A DNA stretch of 64,000 nucleotides from Ktedonobacter racemifer DSM 44963 (GCF_000178855.1 NZ_ADVG01000002.1:2170001-2234000), one strand, 5' to 3'; positions 49,760 to 59,527 are shown, counted from the first letter of the stretch. Notes: generated from the letters alone by a model not told the origin. Numbers and translations: made by a program.

Positions 49760-52309
49760 GTGAAAGAGGTGATAGAGGTGCAACTCGTTGAGCGGCATAT
49801 TATCTGCAAAGGTGATTCTCGGTATGCTGCCATAGATGCAGCCTCCTTCGCATCCAAAAACCTCTATAATCTCGCGAACTACCACATGCGCCAATCCTTC
49901 ATCCATACGGGAAAGTACCTGAGCTCTGTCGATGTCTATCATCTGGTGAAGGACACTGATGCTTACAAAGCCTTACCGCGTAAAGTGAGCAATGATGTCC
50001 TTCGACTTCTTGACAAGAACTGGAAGGCATTTCGTAAAGGGCTTGCAGCATGGTTTGAAGACCCCTCCAAGTTTGAAGGCCGTCCCAAAGTGCCTAAATA
50101 CAAAGACAAGCAAAAGGGGCGCAATATCCTCATATACGATATCCAAGCCATCTCGAAAAAAGCCCTCAAGAAGCAAGGAATGATTGCTCCATCCCTACTA
50201 GGAATCGAGATACCTACGAAGCAGGCTCACGTCAAACAAGCCCGTATCATCCCTCGCAGCGGGTTCTATGTGGTAGAAGTGGTCTATGAGCAAGAACCCA
50301 AACAGGCAGCAGTCGATCCCTTGCTCGTCGCTGGTATCGACATTGGATTGAACAACTTAACAACGCTAACATCAAACAAAGCAGGCTTTACGCCTTGGCT
50401 GGTTAACGGGCGTCCGCTGAAGCACATCAACCAATGGTATAACAAAGAACGTGCACGGTTGCAGAGCCATCTCAGTAAACACAAGCGTCATACCTCCAAT
50501 CGTTTAGAACGCCTTACCAATAAGCGCACACGCAAAATTGATCATTACTTGCACACCCAAAGCCATCGCCTCATCGAGCATCTGATAGGGGAAGGCATAG
50601 GAACATTGGTGATCGGGAAGAACGACGGCTGGAAGCAAGAAATCAACATAGGGAATCGCAACAATCAACAGTTTGTGCAAATTCCCTTTGCTCGCTTCAT
50701 TGATATGCTCAGATATAAAGCAGAACTGGTGGGAATACATGTGATTCTACAAGAAGAAAGCTACACCAGTAAGTGTAGCTTTCTTGATCTTGAGCCACTT
50801 TGCCATCAGGAGCACTACCTGGGCAAACGCATCAAACGTGGCTTGTTTCGTACCAGTACTGGCAGGCGTATCAATGCCGATGTCAATGGCAGTTTGGTGC
50901 GCCGTTTCGGTGCATGTTAAATCTCTCCTGAAAGGAGATGAGGTTGAGAGTAGGAACCTCAAGGACACCCAACCTACCTAATACGGAAACGTAAAGGGGA
51001 AAGCAGCATGTTGGGAAAGCGGTTAAATGCGAAGGTATGCAGCATGACGCACCGCAAGTCCTGTGCGCAAGGTGAAGCCTGGATTGGTTAAACCCAAGTT
51101 CCTAGCAGTCTAACCATTGGCTCGTCACACCATACCTGAAGTGATGTCATCGGAATATATACCATTTCAAACTGGGTATAGAAAACTCTCTCCGATGAGC
51201 GACCAGTAATGAACTGGTTCAAAGGGACGAAATGGGCACCTAAACGCACTGAACGTTTAGCATGCGCAAATACGGGATCGCCTAAAAGCCGAGAGGCTCA
51301 TGGCGACGGAGTTTCCATAGTAGTGCGCCCATGTGGCACAAGAACCTCTCTCACCCGTCGGGGTGAGTCCACTGAAGCGAAGTGGATAAACCAGCAACTT
51401 ACCTTCAGTCGAAAGATATGAGGGGACCGTAGCATGTTGTCAGGAAGGTCGGTGAAGTCCCAGTACCAGGGGCCAGAGGCCGATCAGGTAAGTCGTGTAT
51501 GGTGAAGACTGATTGTCTGAAGCCCAGTCAAGGCGGAATTGGGGCAGCCCACAGGACACGGTACTAGCGCCTGTGTTCGACGTTGCCGGGAACGGTACTA
51601 CTTCCCTGCAAAGCTTCCGTCGAAGCCTACCCGTACGGAACGGGAAAAGACGTAAAGGACACCTGGAGCACGAACTGAGATTCTTGGAGGCAACTTGGGG
51701 TTGCCCTAACCACCGCGAGGTGTATGGGTACAGAGGGACCGAAGTAGTCGCGGAAGTCACGCTCCGCCGGGGCCTGTGAGAAAGACACAGACAGGGCGAA
51801 GGGTCCCAGGAACTCGTCTCAGCGGCAGAGGTTGGCCTGGATGGGCCACACGATCTTTGCGCAACGAGGCAAAGGGTTCTGGAGAGCTACAGTGCCATGA
51901 AAGTGGCCCGCTGGGTTCGGGAAGAGACCGTTGGAAAAGGGCTGAGTCCAGGAAACCACCTGAAATATCAGGCAGGTCGGGACAGCATCAGTACCTCGCT
52001 GGCGGTCTACTTCATCTCAAATGCTCAAAGTAACGTTTGAGACAGGGGGAAGGGAAACAGGGAGTATCGTTGTGAACAGAGTGGTGCGCGAGATGCGTAA
52101 TGCCTACCTCTACGAAGCAACGAGAAACTGGAGAGCCGTGTGCATCGAAAGGTGCAAGCACTGGTTCGGGGAGGGGTGGCAGGAAAAGGTCCAAAAGGAA
52201 CCTCGCTTACCGCCTACTCTACAACATCATTCGAAAAGCAATCCCTGACTCCTTCGGGCAAGGGATCGTGGGCGTGGCAGTCCGTCCAGTGGGTGCTCCC
52301 ACATACTGA
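49760..52309 (+). CDS. tnpB: IS200/IS605-type TnpB nuclease, split by a group II intron
   Basis: Exon 1 is 49760-50896, exon 2 is 52223-52309. Removing the intron joins ...INADVNGSL to NIIRKAIPDSFGQ...GAPTY, giving a 407-aa protein with the standard TnpB C-terminus. RuvC-like motifs: GIDIGLNN (Asp), a Lys/Asp segment VIGKNDGWKQ and the NADVN motif (final Asp). The C-terminal finger is the Cys-poor type (TSKCSFLDLEP...RIKRGLFRTSTG). TnpB is an RNA-guided DNA nuclease helping retain the transposon. No tnpA is present, so this is a tnpB-only copy. GTG 49760 or GTG 49778 (better spaced from GAGGTGAT) is the start. Confidence 0.9.
50897..52222 (+). mobile_element. ORF-less group II intron inside tnpB (1,326 nt)
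   Basis: Begins GTGCGCC (bacterial consensus GUGYG) right after a Leu codon and ends CTCTAC (AY consensus). Domain V is recognisable at 52133-52167: GAGCC-GTG-TGCATC-GAAA-GGTGCA-AG-CAC-T-GGTTC, with one extra T near the base. A domain VI-like stem follows (GGTGG...CCGCC, about 52174-52214). A short stem near 52014-52042 (TCTCAAAtG/CgTTTGAGA) could be a stripped domain IV. No reverse transcriptase frame is present, so mobility would need a maturase in trans. The exact restoration of tnpB on removal is strong evidence for the boundaries. Confidence 0.9.
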
Positions 52310-52423
52310 GCAATGCTTGTCATTGTTTAGATGAACTGTAGTGATTACTGGTGAATGTACACCTCACCAAGTGCTCTCCGAACCCTGCGAGCCACGTAGG
52401 GGCGAGAAGTCCTGTGAAGATAC
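52310..52423 (+). ncRNA. Candidate right end / omega-RNA scaffold of the tnpB element
   Basis: The 110 bp after the tnpB stop contain a structured segment (CCGAACCCTGCGAGCC, then ACGTAGGGGCGAGAAG and TCCTGTGAAG) like the conserved 3' ends of IS200/IS605 elements from which TnpB guide RNA is made. The element's exact end and target motif were not determined, so the guide cannot be named. Confidence 0.45.
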
Positions 52424-52463
52424 AAACAAGCCTGGCATCCATTGAAGGATAGCAGGCTTGTTT
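52424..52463 (-). terminator. Terminator of the cox operon
   Basis: AAACAAGCCTG/CAGGCTTGTTT with an inner ATCC/GGAT stem, 28 bases past the coxC stop on the minus strand, followed by further T on that strand only weakly. Confidence 0.65.
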
Positions 52464-52490
52464 TGCTTCTCTTGGCTTGCTCGATTGAGA

Positions 52491-53132
52491 CTAGCCTTTG
52501 ATCATCAGCAGGGGCAGCAGATAAACTGTGCTGAAGACGATGACCCAGACGATGTCGACGAAGTGCCAGTACATCTCGGCGGCCTCGACCGCGAAGTGCT
52601 TCTTGGCGGTAAAGTCGCCGCGAATGGCACGAATCAGACAGATCGTCAGGAAGATGAGACCGATGGTGACGTGCAGGCCGTGGAAGCCGGTCAACGTGAA
52701 GAAGGCCGAGCCAAAGACCCTGGTCTGCATCGTGAAATGATCGGCAGTATAGAGATTAAAGTACTCATATGCCTGACCGCTCAGAAAGACAAGCCCGAGG
52801 ATAATCGCGCCCGCCAGACCTGCAATCAACTGCTTCCTATTGCCTTTGACGATACCCTTACGCGCAATAATTGCTGGGAAGCTACTTGCCAGCAGAAAGA
52901 CGGTATTGATTGCAGGAAATGTCCAGTCCAGGTGCTCGCCCGAGGGCAAGAGCCAAAGACCGTTTTTAATCTGTAAACCACGCACTTCCAGGTAGAGGTA
53001 CGCGGCGATCAGGTTCGCGAAGATCAGCGCCTCAGAGGAAATGAAGAGGATCATACCCCACCAGTTCATGCTGCGTCCTACTTCAACATGCTCCTCTAGC
53101 GACCTGACCTGCTCGCCGTGAACAACGCTCAT
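52491..53132 (-). CDS. ctaE: Cytochrome c oxidase subunit III
   Basis: 213 aa, five membrane helices, the short bacterial form. Conserved SSEALIFANLIAAYLYL, TGFHGLHVTIGLIFL and YWHFVDIVWVIVFSTVYL. Structural subunit near the proton-entry path of aa3-type oxidase. Last gene of the cox operon. Confidence 0.94.
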   Translation of the reverse strand: MSVVHGEQVRSLEEHVEVGRSMNWWGMILFISSEALIFANLIAAYLYLEVRGLQIKNGLWLLPSGEHLDWTFPAINTVFLLASSFPAIIARKGIVKGNRKQLIAGLAGAIILGLVFLSGQAYEYFNLYTADHFTMQTRVFGSAFFTLTGFHGLHVTIGLIFLTICLIRAIRGDFTAKKHFAVEAAEMYWHFVDIVWVIVFSTVYLLPLLMIKG

Positions 53133-53159
53133 ATTATGAACTCCCTAACCATGTTCTCG

Positions 53160-53495
53160 TTATCTACGCTCGTAGATCCATCCTATGATACAACCGATGA
53201 GCAGCACCACGCCGAGACCACAGACAATCGGCTGAAAAACGAAACCAACCAGAATGAGAGAGATCGCGACCGTGGTCACAAGCGGCCAGATGCTAGAACG
53301 AGGCATCAAATCCTCTTCCTTTGGCACGACCTTCTTGCGCTTCTTGACTGCGCCCTTCGCTGGCTGTCCAGCAGCCTGAGGAGGCGTAACCTCCTCCTGC
53401 TCCTGTTCCGCTGGTGCTGCCACAACCTGTGCAGATTGTGTCTCTGGCTGCGCGGACTTCTCGCGCTTCTTGTCCAATTGTTTGGCTTTGGTCAT
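53160..53495 (-). CDS. Small cox-operon membrane protein (subunit IV-like)
   Basis: 111 aa: a 65-residue charged, Gln/Pro-rich disordered N-terminus and two membrane helices at the C-terminus (WPLVTTVAISLILVGFVF, GLGVVLLIGCIIGWIY). Position between subunits I and III fits the small subunit IV of actinobacterial/chloroflexal oxidases; sequence similarity alone would not prove it. Confidence 0.75.
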   Translation of the reverse strand: MTKAKQLDKKREKSAQPETQSAQVVAAPAEQEQEEVTPPQAAGQPAKGAVKKRKKVVPKEEDLMPRSSIWPLVTTVAISLILVGFVFQPIVCGLGVVLLIGCIIGWIYERR

Positions 53496-53510
53496 GGTGC
53501 TACTGTACCT

Positions 53511-55202
53511 CTAGTGAATAGCCGACTTCCAGTCAGCAATCTCAGGATTCTTCTTGTCATAGAATGGACGGCGGCTGCGGACCACGGGGATGGTGAGGAA
53601 GTTGTACTTCTTCGGAGGAGAGGTTGTATCCCACTCCAGGGTAAAGGCATCCCATGGATCGCTACCAGACTCTTTGCCATCCTTCAAGCTCTTGAAGAAA
53701 TTGAAGACGAAGACCATGACACCAAGGCCAACCATGAAGGCGCCAATCGTCGACATGAGGTTCAGCTCATTCCAACCCAGGTTGCCCGGGTAGGTGTAGA
53801 CGCGGCGGGGCATGCCCAGCAGGCCCAGCAGGTGCATGGGGAAGAACGCCAGGTTCATGCCTATCAGCAGCAGCCAGAAATGAACCTGCGCCAGTTTCTC
53901 GCTCATCACCTTGCCGGTCATCTTGGGGAACCAGTAGTAGATACCCGCGAAGATAGCCATGGCGCTACCGCCGAAGAGCACGTAATGGATGTGCGAGACA
54001 ACAAAGTAGCTATCGGTGATCTGGTAGTCGAAAGGCACGACGGCCAGGGCGGCACCATTCAAGCCACCAATCAGGAACATACCGATGAAGCCAAGCGAGA
54101 AGATCATTGGCGCCTTCAGGCTCAACTTACCTTTGTAGATCGTACCCAGCCAGTTGAAGATCTTTACCGCGGTTGGCAGAGCAATCAGAGCTGTGCTGGA
54201 GGCGAAGAACGCCTGCGCGACAGGTGGCAGACCAACGGCAAACATGTGGTGTGCCCACACGGTGAAGCTCAGGAAGCCGATAGCCACACCCGACCAGGCA
54301 ATAAAGGTATAACCAAAGATCGGCTTGCGCGAGAAGACGGGCAAGATCTCAGAGGTGATACCGAAGGCCGGAAGGATCAGGATATATACCTCGGGATGGC
54401 CAAACGACCAGAACAGGTGCTGCCAGAGCAGCGGGTCACCTCCGTATGCATACTCATAGAAGTGCGTGCCCAGGTGGCGATCCAGCAGCAGGAAGACGCT
54501 GGCGGCCGTCAGACTAGGCAGAGCAAACAGCAGCAGGAAGGACATGACCAGGATCATCCACGAGAAGAGCGGGATGCGGTTGATGCTCATACCAGGCGCG
54601 CGCAGCTTCAGGATGGTCACCACAAAGTTCAACGAGCCGGAGATCGAGGACACGCCCAGCAGCGTGGTGCCCAGAATCCAGAAGTCGGCGTTCATGCCAG
54701 GTGTACAGTTGTACGCGTGAATACCGCAGGCACTTGCCGTCAGGCTCAGGGGAGCGTACATGAACCAACCGCCATTAGGTGCGGCGTTGAACAGGTAGCT
54801 CGACTGTAGGAAAATGCCACCAAAGAGCAAGATCCAGAAGCCAAAGGCATTCATGCGGGGGAAAGCCATGTCGCGTGCGCCCATCATCAGCGGCACAACA
54901 TAGTTACCAAAACCCGCCATCATCGGCATCACGAACAAGAAGATCATCGTGGTGCCATGCATGGTAAAGATCTGGTTATAGAGCTCGGGACTGATAACCT
55001 TGCCATTAGGTACTGCCAGCTGTGTACGGATCAAGAGAGCCTCTAGACCGCCCACCAGGAAGAAGAAGAAGGCAGTAACCATGTACATGATGCCGATCTT
55101 TTTATGATCGGTCGTCGTAAGCCATTCACCCAGGTAAGATTCACTGAATGATCGCTCACGAACTACTGTCGTAGCCCTATCATTGATAGTGCTAGTAGCC
55201 AT
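53511..55202 (-). CDS. ctaD: Cytochrome c oxidase subunit I
   Basis: 563 aa, twelve membrane helices. Heme-copper motifs intact: low-spin heme His in YNQIFTMHGTTMIFLF, CuB-Tyr crosslink WSFGHPEVYILILPAFG, WAHHMFAVG (two CuB His) and SHIHYVLFGG (heme ligands). The Tyr in GHPEVY marks an A-type oxidase. Catalytic subunit. Confidence 0.96.
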   Translation of the reverse strand: MATSTINDRATTVVRERSFSESYLGEWLTTTDHKKIGIMYMVTAFFFFLVGGLEALLIRTQLAVPNGKVISPELYNQIFTMHGTTMIFLFVMPMMAGFGNYVVPLMMGARDMAFPRMNAFGFWILLFGGIFLQSSYLFNAAPNGGWFMYAPLSLTASACGIHAYNCTPGMNADFWILGTTLLGVSSISGSLNFVVTILKLRAPGMSINRIPLFSWMILVMSFLLLFALPSLTAASVFLLLDRHLGTHFYEYAYGGDPLLWQHLFWSFGHPEVYILILPAFGITSEILPVFSRKPIFGYTFIAWSGVAIGFLSFTVWAHHMFAVGLPPVAQAFFASSTALIALPTAVKIFNWLGTIYKGKLSLKAPMIFSLGFIGMFLIGGLNGAALAVVPFDYQITDSYFVVSHIHYVLFGGSAMAIFAGIYYWFPKMTGKVMSEKLAQVHFWLLLIGMNLAFFPMHLLGLLGMPRRVYTYPGNLGWNELNLMSTIGAFMVGLGVMVFVFNFFKSLKDGKESGSDPWDAFTLEWDTTSPPKKYNFLTIPVVRSRRPFYDKKNPEIADWKSAIH

Positions 55203-55258
55203 GAATAATTCCCTCCAACGAGTCTAGCCCCATAAGTGAGGTAGACGGGCAAGTTATG

Positions 55259-56386
55259 CTACTTGAGGCTTTCCAGATAAGCCACCAGCGCCGGCAGATC
55301 CGACTTAGCGACGTTCACCGTCATGTCGTTGCCAGGTTTGACTTTCTGGGGATCAGAGATCCACTTCGCCAGGTTACAGTTGCTGAGATCTCCACCAGGA
55401 TTGCAATCCTGCGCTTTGTAGTCCAGCACACCGCCAGCAATCAGGTGACGGCTACCGAAGTGCGTCAAGTTAGGACCAATCAGACAACCATTCGCGTTCT
55501 GTGGATCATCACAGCGCCCAACGGGATTGGGATCCTGTAGATAGGGCGTGCTCTGACTGACACCAACGATACCATGGCAGGTGGTGCACTGGTTCTTAAA
55601 GACCTCCTGGCCCTTCGCCTCCAGGCTACCGGGAGCAGGAACGGCGGCCGCCTGCTGCTGCGTCTGCGCCCATGAAAGGAAGCCGTTGTTGTCATGCGTG
55701 ACCTGGACATCAAAGCGCATGTTCGCATGCTGCGTTCCGCAGTACTCGGCGCAGATACCAAGATAGGTCTTATCCGGCGTATCCGCGCTAAACCACTTCT
55801 CGTTATCGTGGCCAGGGATGACGTCAGTCTTACCAGTCAGCGCTGGCACCCAGAAGCTGTGGATAACGTTATTTGAGTACAGCTTCACATGCACATTGGT
55901 ATGGGGTGGAATCACCAATGTATCCGCGGTAGTCATCTTATACTCTGGATAGTAGAATTCCCACCACCACTGGTGTCCATACGCCGTCACCTCAACCGTA
56001 TTAGTACTATTGGCTGGTGGCGTGGCGACGTCGAAAATACCCTTGATGGTAACACTCAACACCGCCAGCAAGACAACCGCTGGAATAATGGTCCAGATCA
56101 ATTCGACGGTAGTATTACCGTGGATCTGTGGCGGGGTGGGCGAATCAGGGCGCTCGCGGAAGCGAAATGTAGAGTAGATCAAGACACCCTCTACACCTAC
56201 AAACACAATCGCGGCAATTATGAGAATAATCCAGAAAACATTGCTCTCGCTTCTGGCAATCGGGCCCGCCGGATCAAGGATCGAGGGCGAGTTTTCACCG
56301 CAAGCGGTCAACAGTATCGAGGTCAAAGCGAGACCGGCAACAAGGCTCGCCCAACGCTTTGGCCTACGAAATAAAGGCATCCTCAC
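55259..56386 (-). CDS. ctaC: Cytochrome c oxidase subunit II with fused cytochrome c
   Basis: 375 aa from GTG 56386 (TTAGGAG 8 bases up); the ATG two codons later has no spacing for its own site. Lipoprotein-type signal (SILLTAC), two helices, CuA site GICAEYCGTQHANM with upstream His (IHSFWVP), and a C-terminal cytochrome c domain with CTTCH at about residue 275-279. A caa3-type subunit II that needs the ccm system for its heme c. First gene of the cox operon, with the four-half-site promoter upstream. Confidence 0.94.
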   Translation of the reverse strand: MRMPLFRRPKRWASLVAGLALTSILLTACGENSPSILDPAGPIARSESNVFWIILIIAAIVFVGVEGVLIYSTFRFRERPDSPTPPQIHGNTTVELIWTIIPAVVLLAVLSVTIKGIFDVATPPANSTNTVEVTAYGHQWWWEFYYPEYKMTTADTLVIPPHTNVHVKLYSNNVIHSFWVPALTGKTDVIPGHDNEKWFSADTPDKTYLGICAEYCGTQHANMRFDVQVTHDNNGFLSWAQTQQQAAAVPAPGSLEAKGQEVFKNQCTTCHGIVGVSQSTPYLQDPNPVGRCDDPQNANGCLIGPNLTHFGSRHLIAGGVLDYKAQDCNPGGDLSNCNLAKWISDPQKVKPGNDMTVNVAKSDLPALVAYLESLK

Positions 56387-56465
56387 GTCTAAATCTCCTA
56401 ACACGTAGTTTGACGATGAACGATAATGTCTCTTTTCGTCGACACTCTCTCCATTTTATTGTCCA

Positions 56466-56530
56466 AGTGTAGCGAGCCACCCTAACAGGTAGCTTGCAGT
56501 CCCTAAAAACCACCTTACAGGAACCTGAAT
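56466..56530 (-). promoter_or_regulatory. Four-half-site activator box and -10 upstream of the cox operon
   Basis: Half-sites CCTAACA (56481), GCTTGCA (56492), CCTTACA (56513), CCTGAAT (56524), spacing 11-21-11, with a weaker fifth unit CCTAAAA at 56502. On the minus strand TACACT (56466-56471) follows after 9 bases. Confidence 0.77.
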
Positions 56531-57102
56531 AAAACCACGTGCAACAGAGGCCGCGCTCGCTTGAGAGGCTGTGTAACAATGTGTAGCACCAGGTGGCAGC
56601 ATAGGTTGGGACATGTCAGAGGACACTATGGATTGATCATCCCAGTGGGACTAGCACAAAGCACGTATCCCAATGGCTTTTTCTTAATATCTGTCGTCTA
56701 TTTAGATAGAGTAGAGAGAGATAGTAAAAGCTCGTTTCGCTTCAGTCGGTACCCCTCAAGGTGCTCTTCTCCGCTACATACTATAACACAATTTGTACAG
56801 TCTAACAAAAACTTTTAAGCCGCTTCCTAAGCCATTTCAAGCCCTTTTCCACGTTCTTTAAGGTCCATTACTGGCAGCTAAATGGACTGCCAATCCTCAA
56901 AAAACTCTCTTTTTTGGCTTCATTTTACTTACAAATACCTCAATATCCCTGAATTTGCTTAAGACGCTTTTCCAGATCATAAACCGCTGCTGTACGCATC
57001 GAAGTGAGTAAATATTCTCTGTAAGAGTGTACAAAAAGACACGTCGTCATGTGATGAATGACGACGTTCGCCCATTGGCTTAGAAGGAGTAAATGAAGAG
57101 AA
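56531..57102. other. Intergenic region without a supported gene
   Basis: 572 bp between the cox promoter and the leftward small genes. Open frames here lack ribosome binding sites and protein-like composition. No RNA gene or clear repeat seen. Confidence 0.4.
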
Positions 57103-57510
57103 CTACGAGCGCTCCATCTTCTGAAGGTTAGAAGTGAGTTGCCTTGTATATTGCTCGCACAATTCTTGTTTGCGCGCAACATAAATAGCCTTACTGAAGG
57201 CTCCATTCAAGGTAATAATCCTCACTTCTAGCTGCTCATCTTCAAAGAGCTCAACATAGGTCGTGGCTCCGCGCTCGTGATATGTAACCGGAACCTCTTT
57301 GATGTTGCTTCGTCGGTAGGAATTCGCGCCTGTAATTCGCAGCGAAAGGTGGCCCGCCGTCGCGGGATACACAATGCTACAGGCGATTTCGTAGATGTAG
57401 GAGTCGAACTCCCTCGCCCGTTCTTGCAGGATGCATTCATATGTGATATGTACGAGAAAATCGTTTGCTTGGCTCTCGTCCAGGGCGGTCTGTGGAATGG
57501 TTTTCGACAA
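57103..57510 (-). CDS. Uncharacterised 135-aa protein
   Basis: Soluble alpha/beta protein (SKTIPQTALDESQANDF...), TTG start with weak GAAAG upstream; the start is therefore uncertain. Beta-rich centre (GHLSLRITGANSYRRS, GATTYVELFEDEQLEVRIITL) and helical C-terminus. Last of four small leftward genes. No family recognised. Confidence 0.55.
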   Translation of the reverse strand: MSKTIPQTALDESQANDFLVHITYECILQERAREFDSYIYEIACSIVYPATAGHLSLRITGANSYRRSNIKEVPVTYHERGATTYVELFEDEQLEVRIITLNGAFSKAIYVARKQELCEQYTRQLTSNLQKMERS

Positions 57511-57578
57511 GAAACTGCTCGCTTTCTACTACCAGGCACCTTGAAAGGCAACCATGTTATCCATATGAGGAGATCTCG

Positions 57579-57710
57579 CTAGACTCTGTCACGAAACACA
57601 GCGCGTCTCTTCTGGCTTGCCCGTCTCCTTAAGTAACTCTGGACATTTTTGTAACAAAAGAGACCAAGAGCTAGCAAGCAGAAGAGTAACAAAATTATGG
57701 GTAACAACAT
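57579..57710 (-). CDS. 43-aa single-helix membrane protein
   Basis: MLLPIILLLFCLLALGLFCY then a basic tail (KNVQSYLRRRASQKRRAVFRDRV). GAAGGAA is 6 bases upstream of the ATG. N-out/C-in single-pass topology is expected from the basic tail. Unknown function. Confidence 0.6.
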   Translation of the reverse strand: MLLPIILLLFCLLALGLFCYKNVQSYLRRRASQKRRAVFRDRV

Positions 57711-57762
57711 CAGTATTTCCTTCTCACTATTTTCTCAACAATAGTGTGCAAGAGTTGTCTAC

Positions 57763-58029
57763 TCAAACAGGCTGCATGTTTTCGCCAATTCTCATGAATA
57801 AGCCATCTCGATATATCTGCTTATAGACGCTCCAATCATCTTCTTGCACATTGAGCAAATCCTTCAGCAAAGACACATCTAACACCTGTAAGTCTTTCTC
57901 TGCCTGGTAACAAAGTCGGCCTATTTTTTGCTGGATCATCGTACGCTGCATGCGTGCGGTGTGATGGGTATTAGCGAGCCACTTCATCTGCAAACAGATT
58001 TCGAGAAACAGGGTTCTAAACGTTTTCAT
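57763..58029 (-). CDS. Uncharacterised 88-aa helical protein
   Basis: ATG with GAAAGGGG upstream. Almost wholly helical (LFLEICLQMKWLAN...AEKDLQVLDVSLLKDLLN). No motif recognised. Same strand as neighbours. Confidence 0.55.
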   Translation of the reverse strand: MKTFRTLFLEICLQMKWLANTHHTARMQRTMIQQKIGRLCYQAEKDLQVLDVSLLKDLLNVQEDDWSVYKQIYRDGLFMRIGENMQPV

Positions 58030-58149
58030 ACCTACCCCTTTCTAGTACTCTTAGCTACTTTTGGAGAGATTACGCATTGGAACAGGTAGTACAACTATTG
58101 AAGACAGAGGAAAGAGGATCACGACTCTTCCTTCTTCAAACTTGTGCTC

Positions 58150-58401
58150 CTATGAGTTGTCTTTGGCTTGTTGCGTAATTTTCTCTGCAATATCTTTAAC
58201 CTGTGCTTCTATGGCAATGAGCATGGCTTCATCTAGTCGCGGCTCATTGTGTTCTTCACGTTGATCCTGAACCATCTCCATCACTCCTGCGATGTGACTC
58301 ATCAGGTATTCACCACTCGCTTGAAGCGCAAGTGTATGAAGTTGTTGTTTATCCAAAGGTGTCCTCGCCTTTTCGACTCTGCACTCCTTTTCAGGAGCCA
58401 T
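58150..58401 (-). CDS. Uncharacterised 83-aa acidic helical protein
   Basis: Reads MAPEKECRVEKARTPLDK...VKDIAEKITQQAKDNS; acidic, helical, no motif. Ribosome binding site is poor, so the exact start is uncertain. Confidence 0.5.
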   Translation of the reverse strand: MAPEKECRVEKARTPLDKQQLHTLALQASGEYLMSHIAGVMEMVQDQREEHNEPRLDEAMLIAIEAQVKDIAEKITQQAKDNS

Positions 58402-58969
58402 ACAAGAGGTGATTCTAAAGAGGTGCTCTTAAGTGAGGAAACCTCGCCACATGTCTTCCGGCTTCGTTTATAGCTGAAGGAGAGAGCGGGTATCATGATG
58501 TGCATATGATCCATTTATTATACATCTTTTTATCCAAAAACGCAATATCAATAATTGAAGAGGTATAAGTCAAAGAAATAGAATTGAGTAGACCTTATAT
58601 AGAATCAGAAGTAGTGGCGATCGAAAATCTGGATAAAAACAAGGGGGTAATTTTCTGCATGAGCGACGGTAGGAGCAAAGAGTACCCCTTGAGGAGGGCA
58701 CATTGGAAGCGCTCTTGTGCATACAGCAGACAGGCCGTTAGCACATCTTTTTACGTCTAGCTTGAAAAATTTTTTTTCAAATTGCCTAAATTATACAGGC
58801 CTTTCATTTGTAATTTTTTTAAAAATACTGTATACTAGTAGGGTCATACATTGATGAGAACTGTTCCGCGTAGAAAAACTTTCCCACGTGTTATCGCCTG
58901 CCTTCCACCTATTCTGGCGATTTTTCATCACCCATTCCGAGAGAATGTAAACCATAGAAGGAGCATGCC
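58402..58969. other. AT-rich intergenic region with a rightward promoter
   Basis: 568 bp. TTGTAA (58808-58813), 17-bp spacer, TATACT (58831-58836) points at the small-gene series that starts at 58970. No gene seen in the remainder. Confidence 0.6.
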
Positions 58970-59068
58970 ATGCAATTGCTCATCTCTCTGTTCCTCGTTC
59001 TTGCCATCTTTTTAGGGTCTTTTGGGTACATGATCTTTCAATATGATCAAGAGATACGAGCGAAATAA
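58970..59068 (+). CDS. 32-aa membrane peptide
   Basis: MQLLISLFLVLAIFLGSFGYM then IFQYDQEIRAK, with AGAAGGAG 8 bases upstream and a good promoter further up. Single-pass small protein; no family recognised. Confidence 0.55.
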   Translation: MQLLISLFLVLAIFLGSFGYMIFQYDQEIRAK

Positions 59069-59239
59069 GAGGAAGCACTCTCATAGCCTTGCCTCTGATC
59101 TACCTTACTATACCTAAATAAATGTGGAAGACAGAATGAATAACGTCGGCCAGGCGGCCGAACAGGAATGTTCCGTTTGTTTTATATTTGCTCGTCTTCA
59201 TGACAACAAACGCGCCTTTAAAAGAAATGAGAGTAGCCA

Positions 59240-59476
59240 ATGGCCATACCCACCCTCGACCAGACCGAAGGTATCTGGATCACTCGGACCAATAATTCGG
59301 GATATCACTATGTGCAGGATGTCTTTGCAGGAGAAAACCCGCGAGATCAATTTCACCGGGCAAATTGTCGCCTGTTGATCACCAAAGGGCGCCTGATCCC
59401 GGAAAGAGGTGATGCCCTTAATCCATCCGAGCGTCTCTGGGAGAAGGCACGACGCTACAGCCAGGTTCTGATATGA
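59240..59476 (+). CDS. Uncharacterised 78-aa protein
   Basis: Soluble (MAIPTLDQTEGIWITRTNNSG...), several aromatic residues and a basic C-terminus. Weak GAGAG before the ATG. A frame overlapping it from 59124 has no better support. First of three rightward genes. Confidence 0.5.
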   Translation: MAIPTLDQTEGIWITRTNNSGYHYVQDVFAGENPRDQFHRANCRLLITKGRLIPERGDALNPSERLWEKARRYSQVLI

Positions 59477-59527
59477 TACAGAAACAGGCATGACACCACC
59501 TAGCATCCTTCGGAGGAAGAGAAGCTG

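Noticed and set aside
51209..52033. Several 60-100 codon frames between the tnpB exons
   Set aside because: They are translations of the structured group II intron; no reverse transcriptase motif (YADD) or maturase domain is present.
53118..54809. A 563-codon open frame on the plus strand
   Set aside because: It lies antisense to the cytochrome oxidase subunit I gene and its neighbour; the composition (Arg/His/Gln/Asp-rich, no fold) is that of a high-GC shadow frame.
59124..59378. 84-codon frame overlapping the 59240 gene
   Set aside because: GTG start without a Shine-Dalgarno; the 59240 frame has better composition. Only one of the two can be real.
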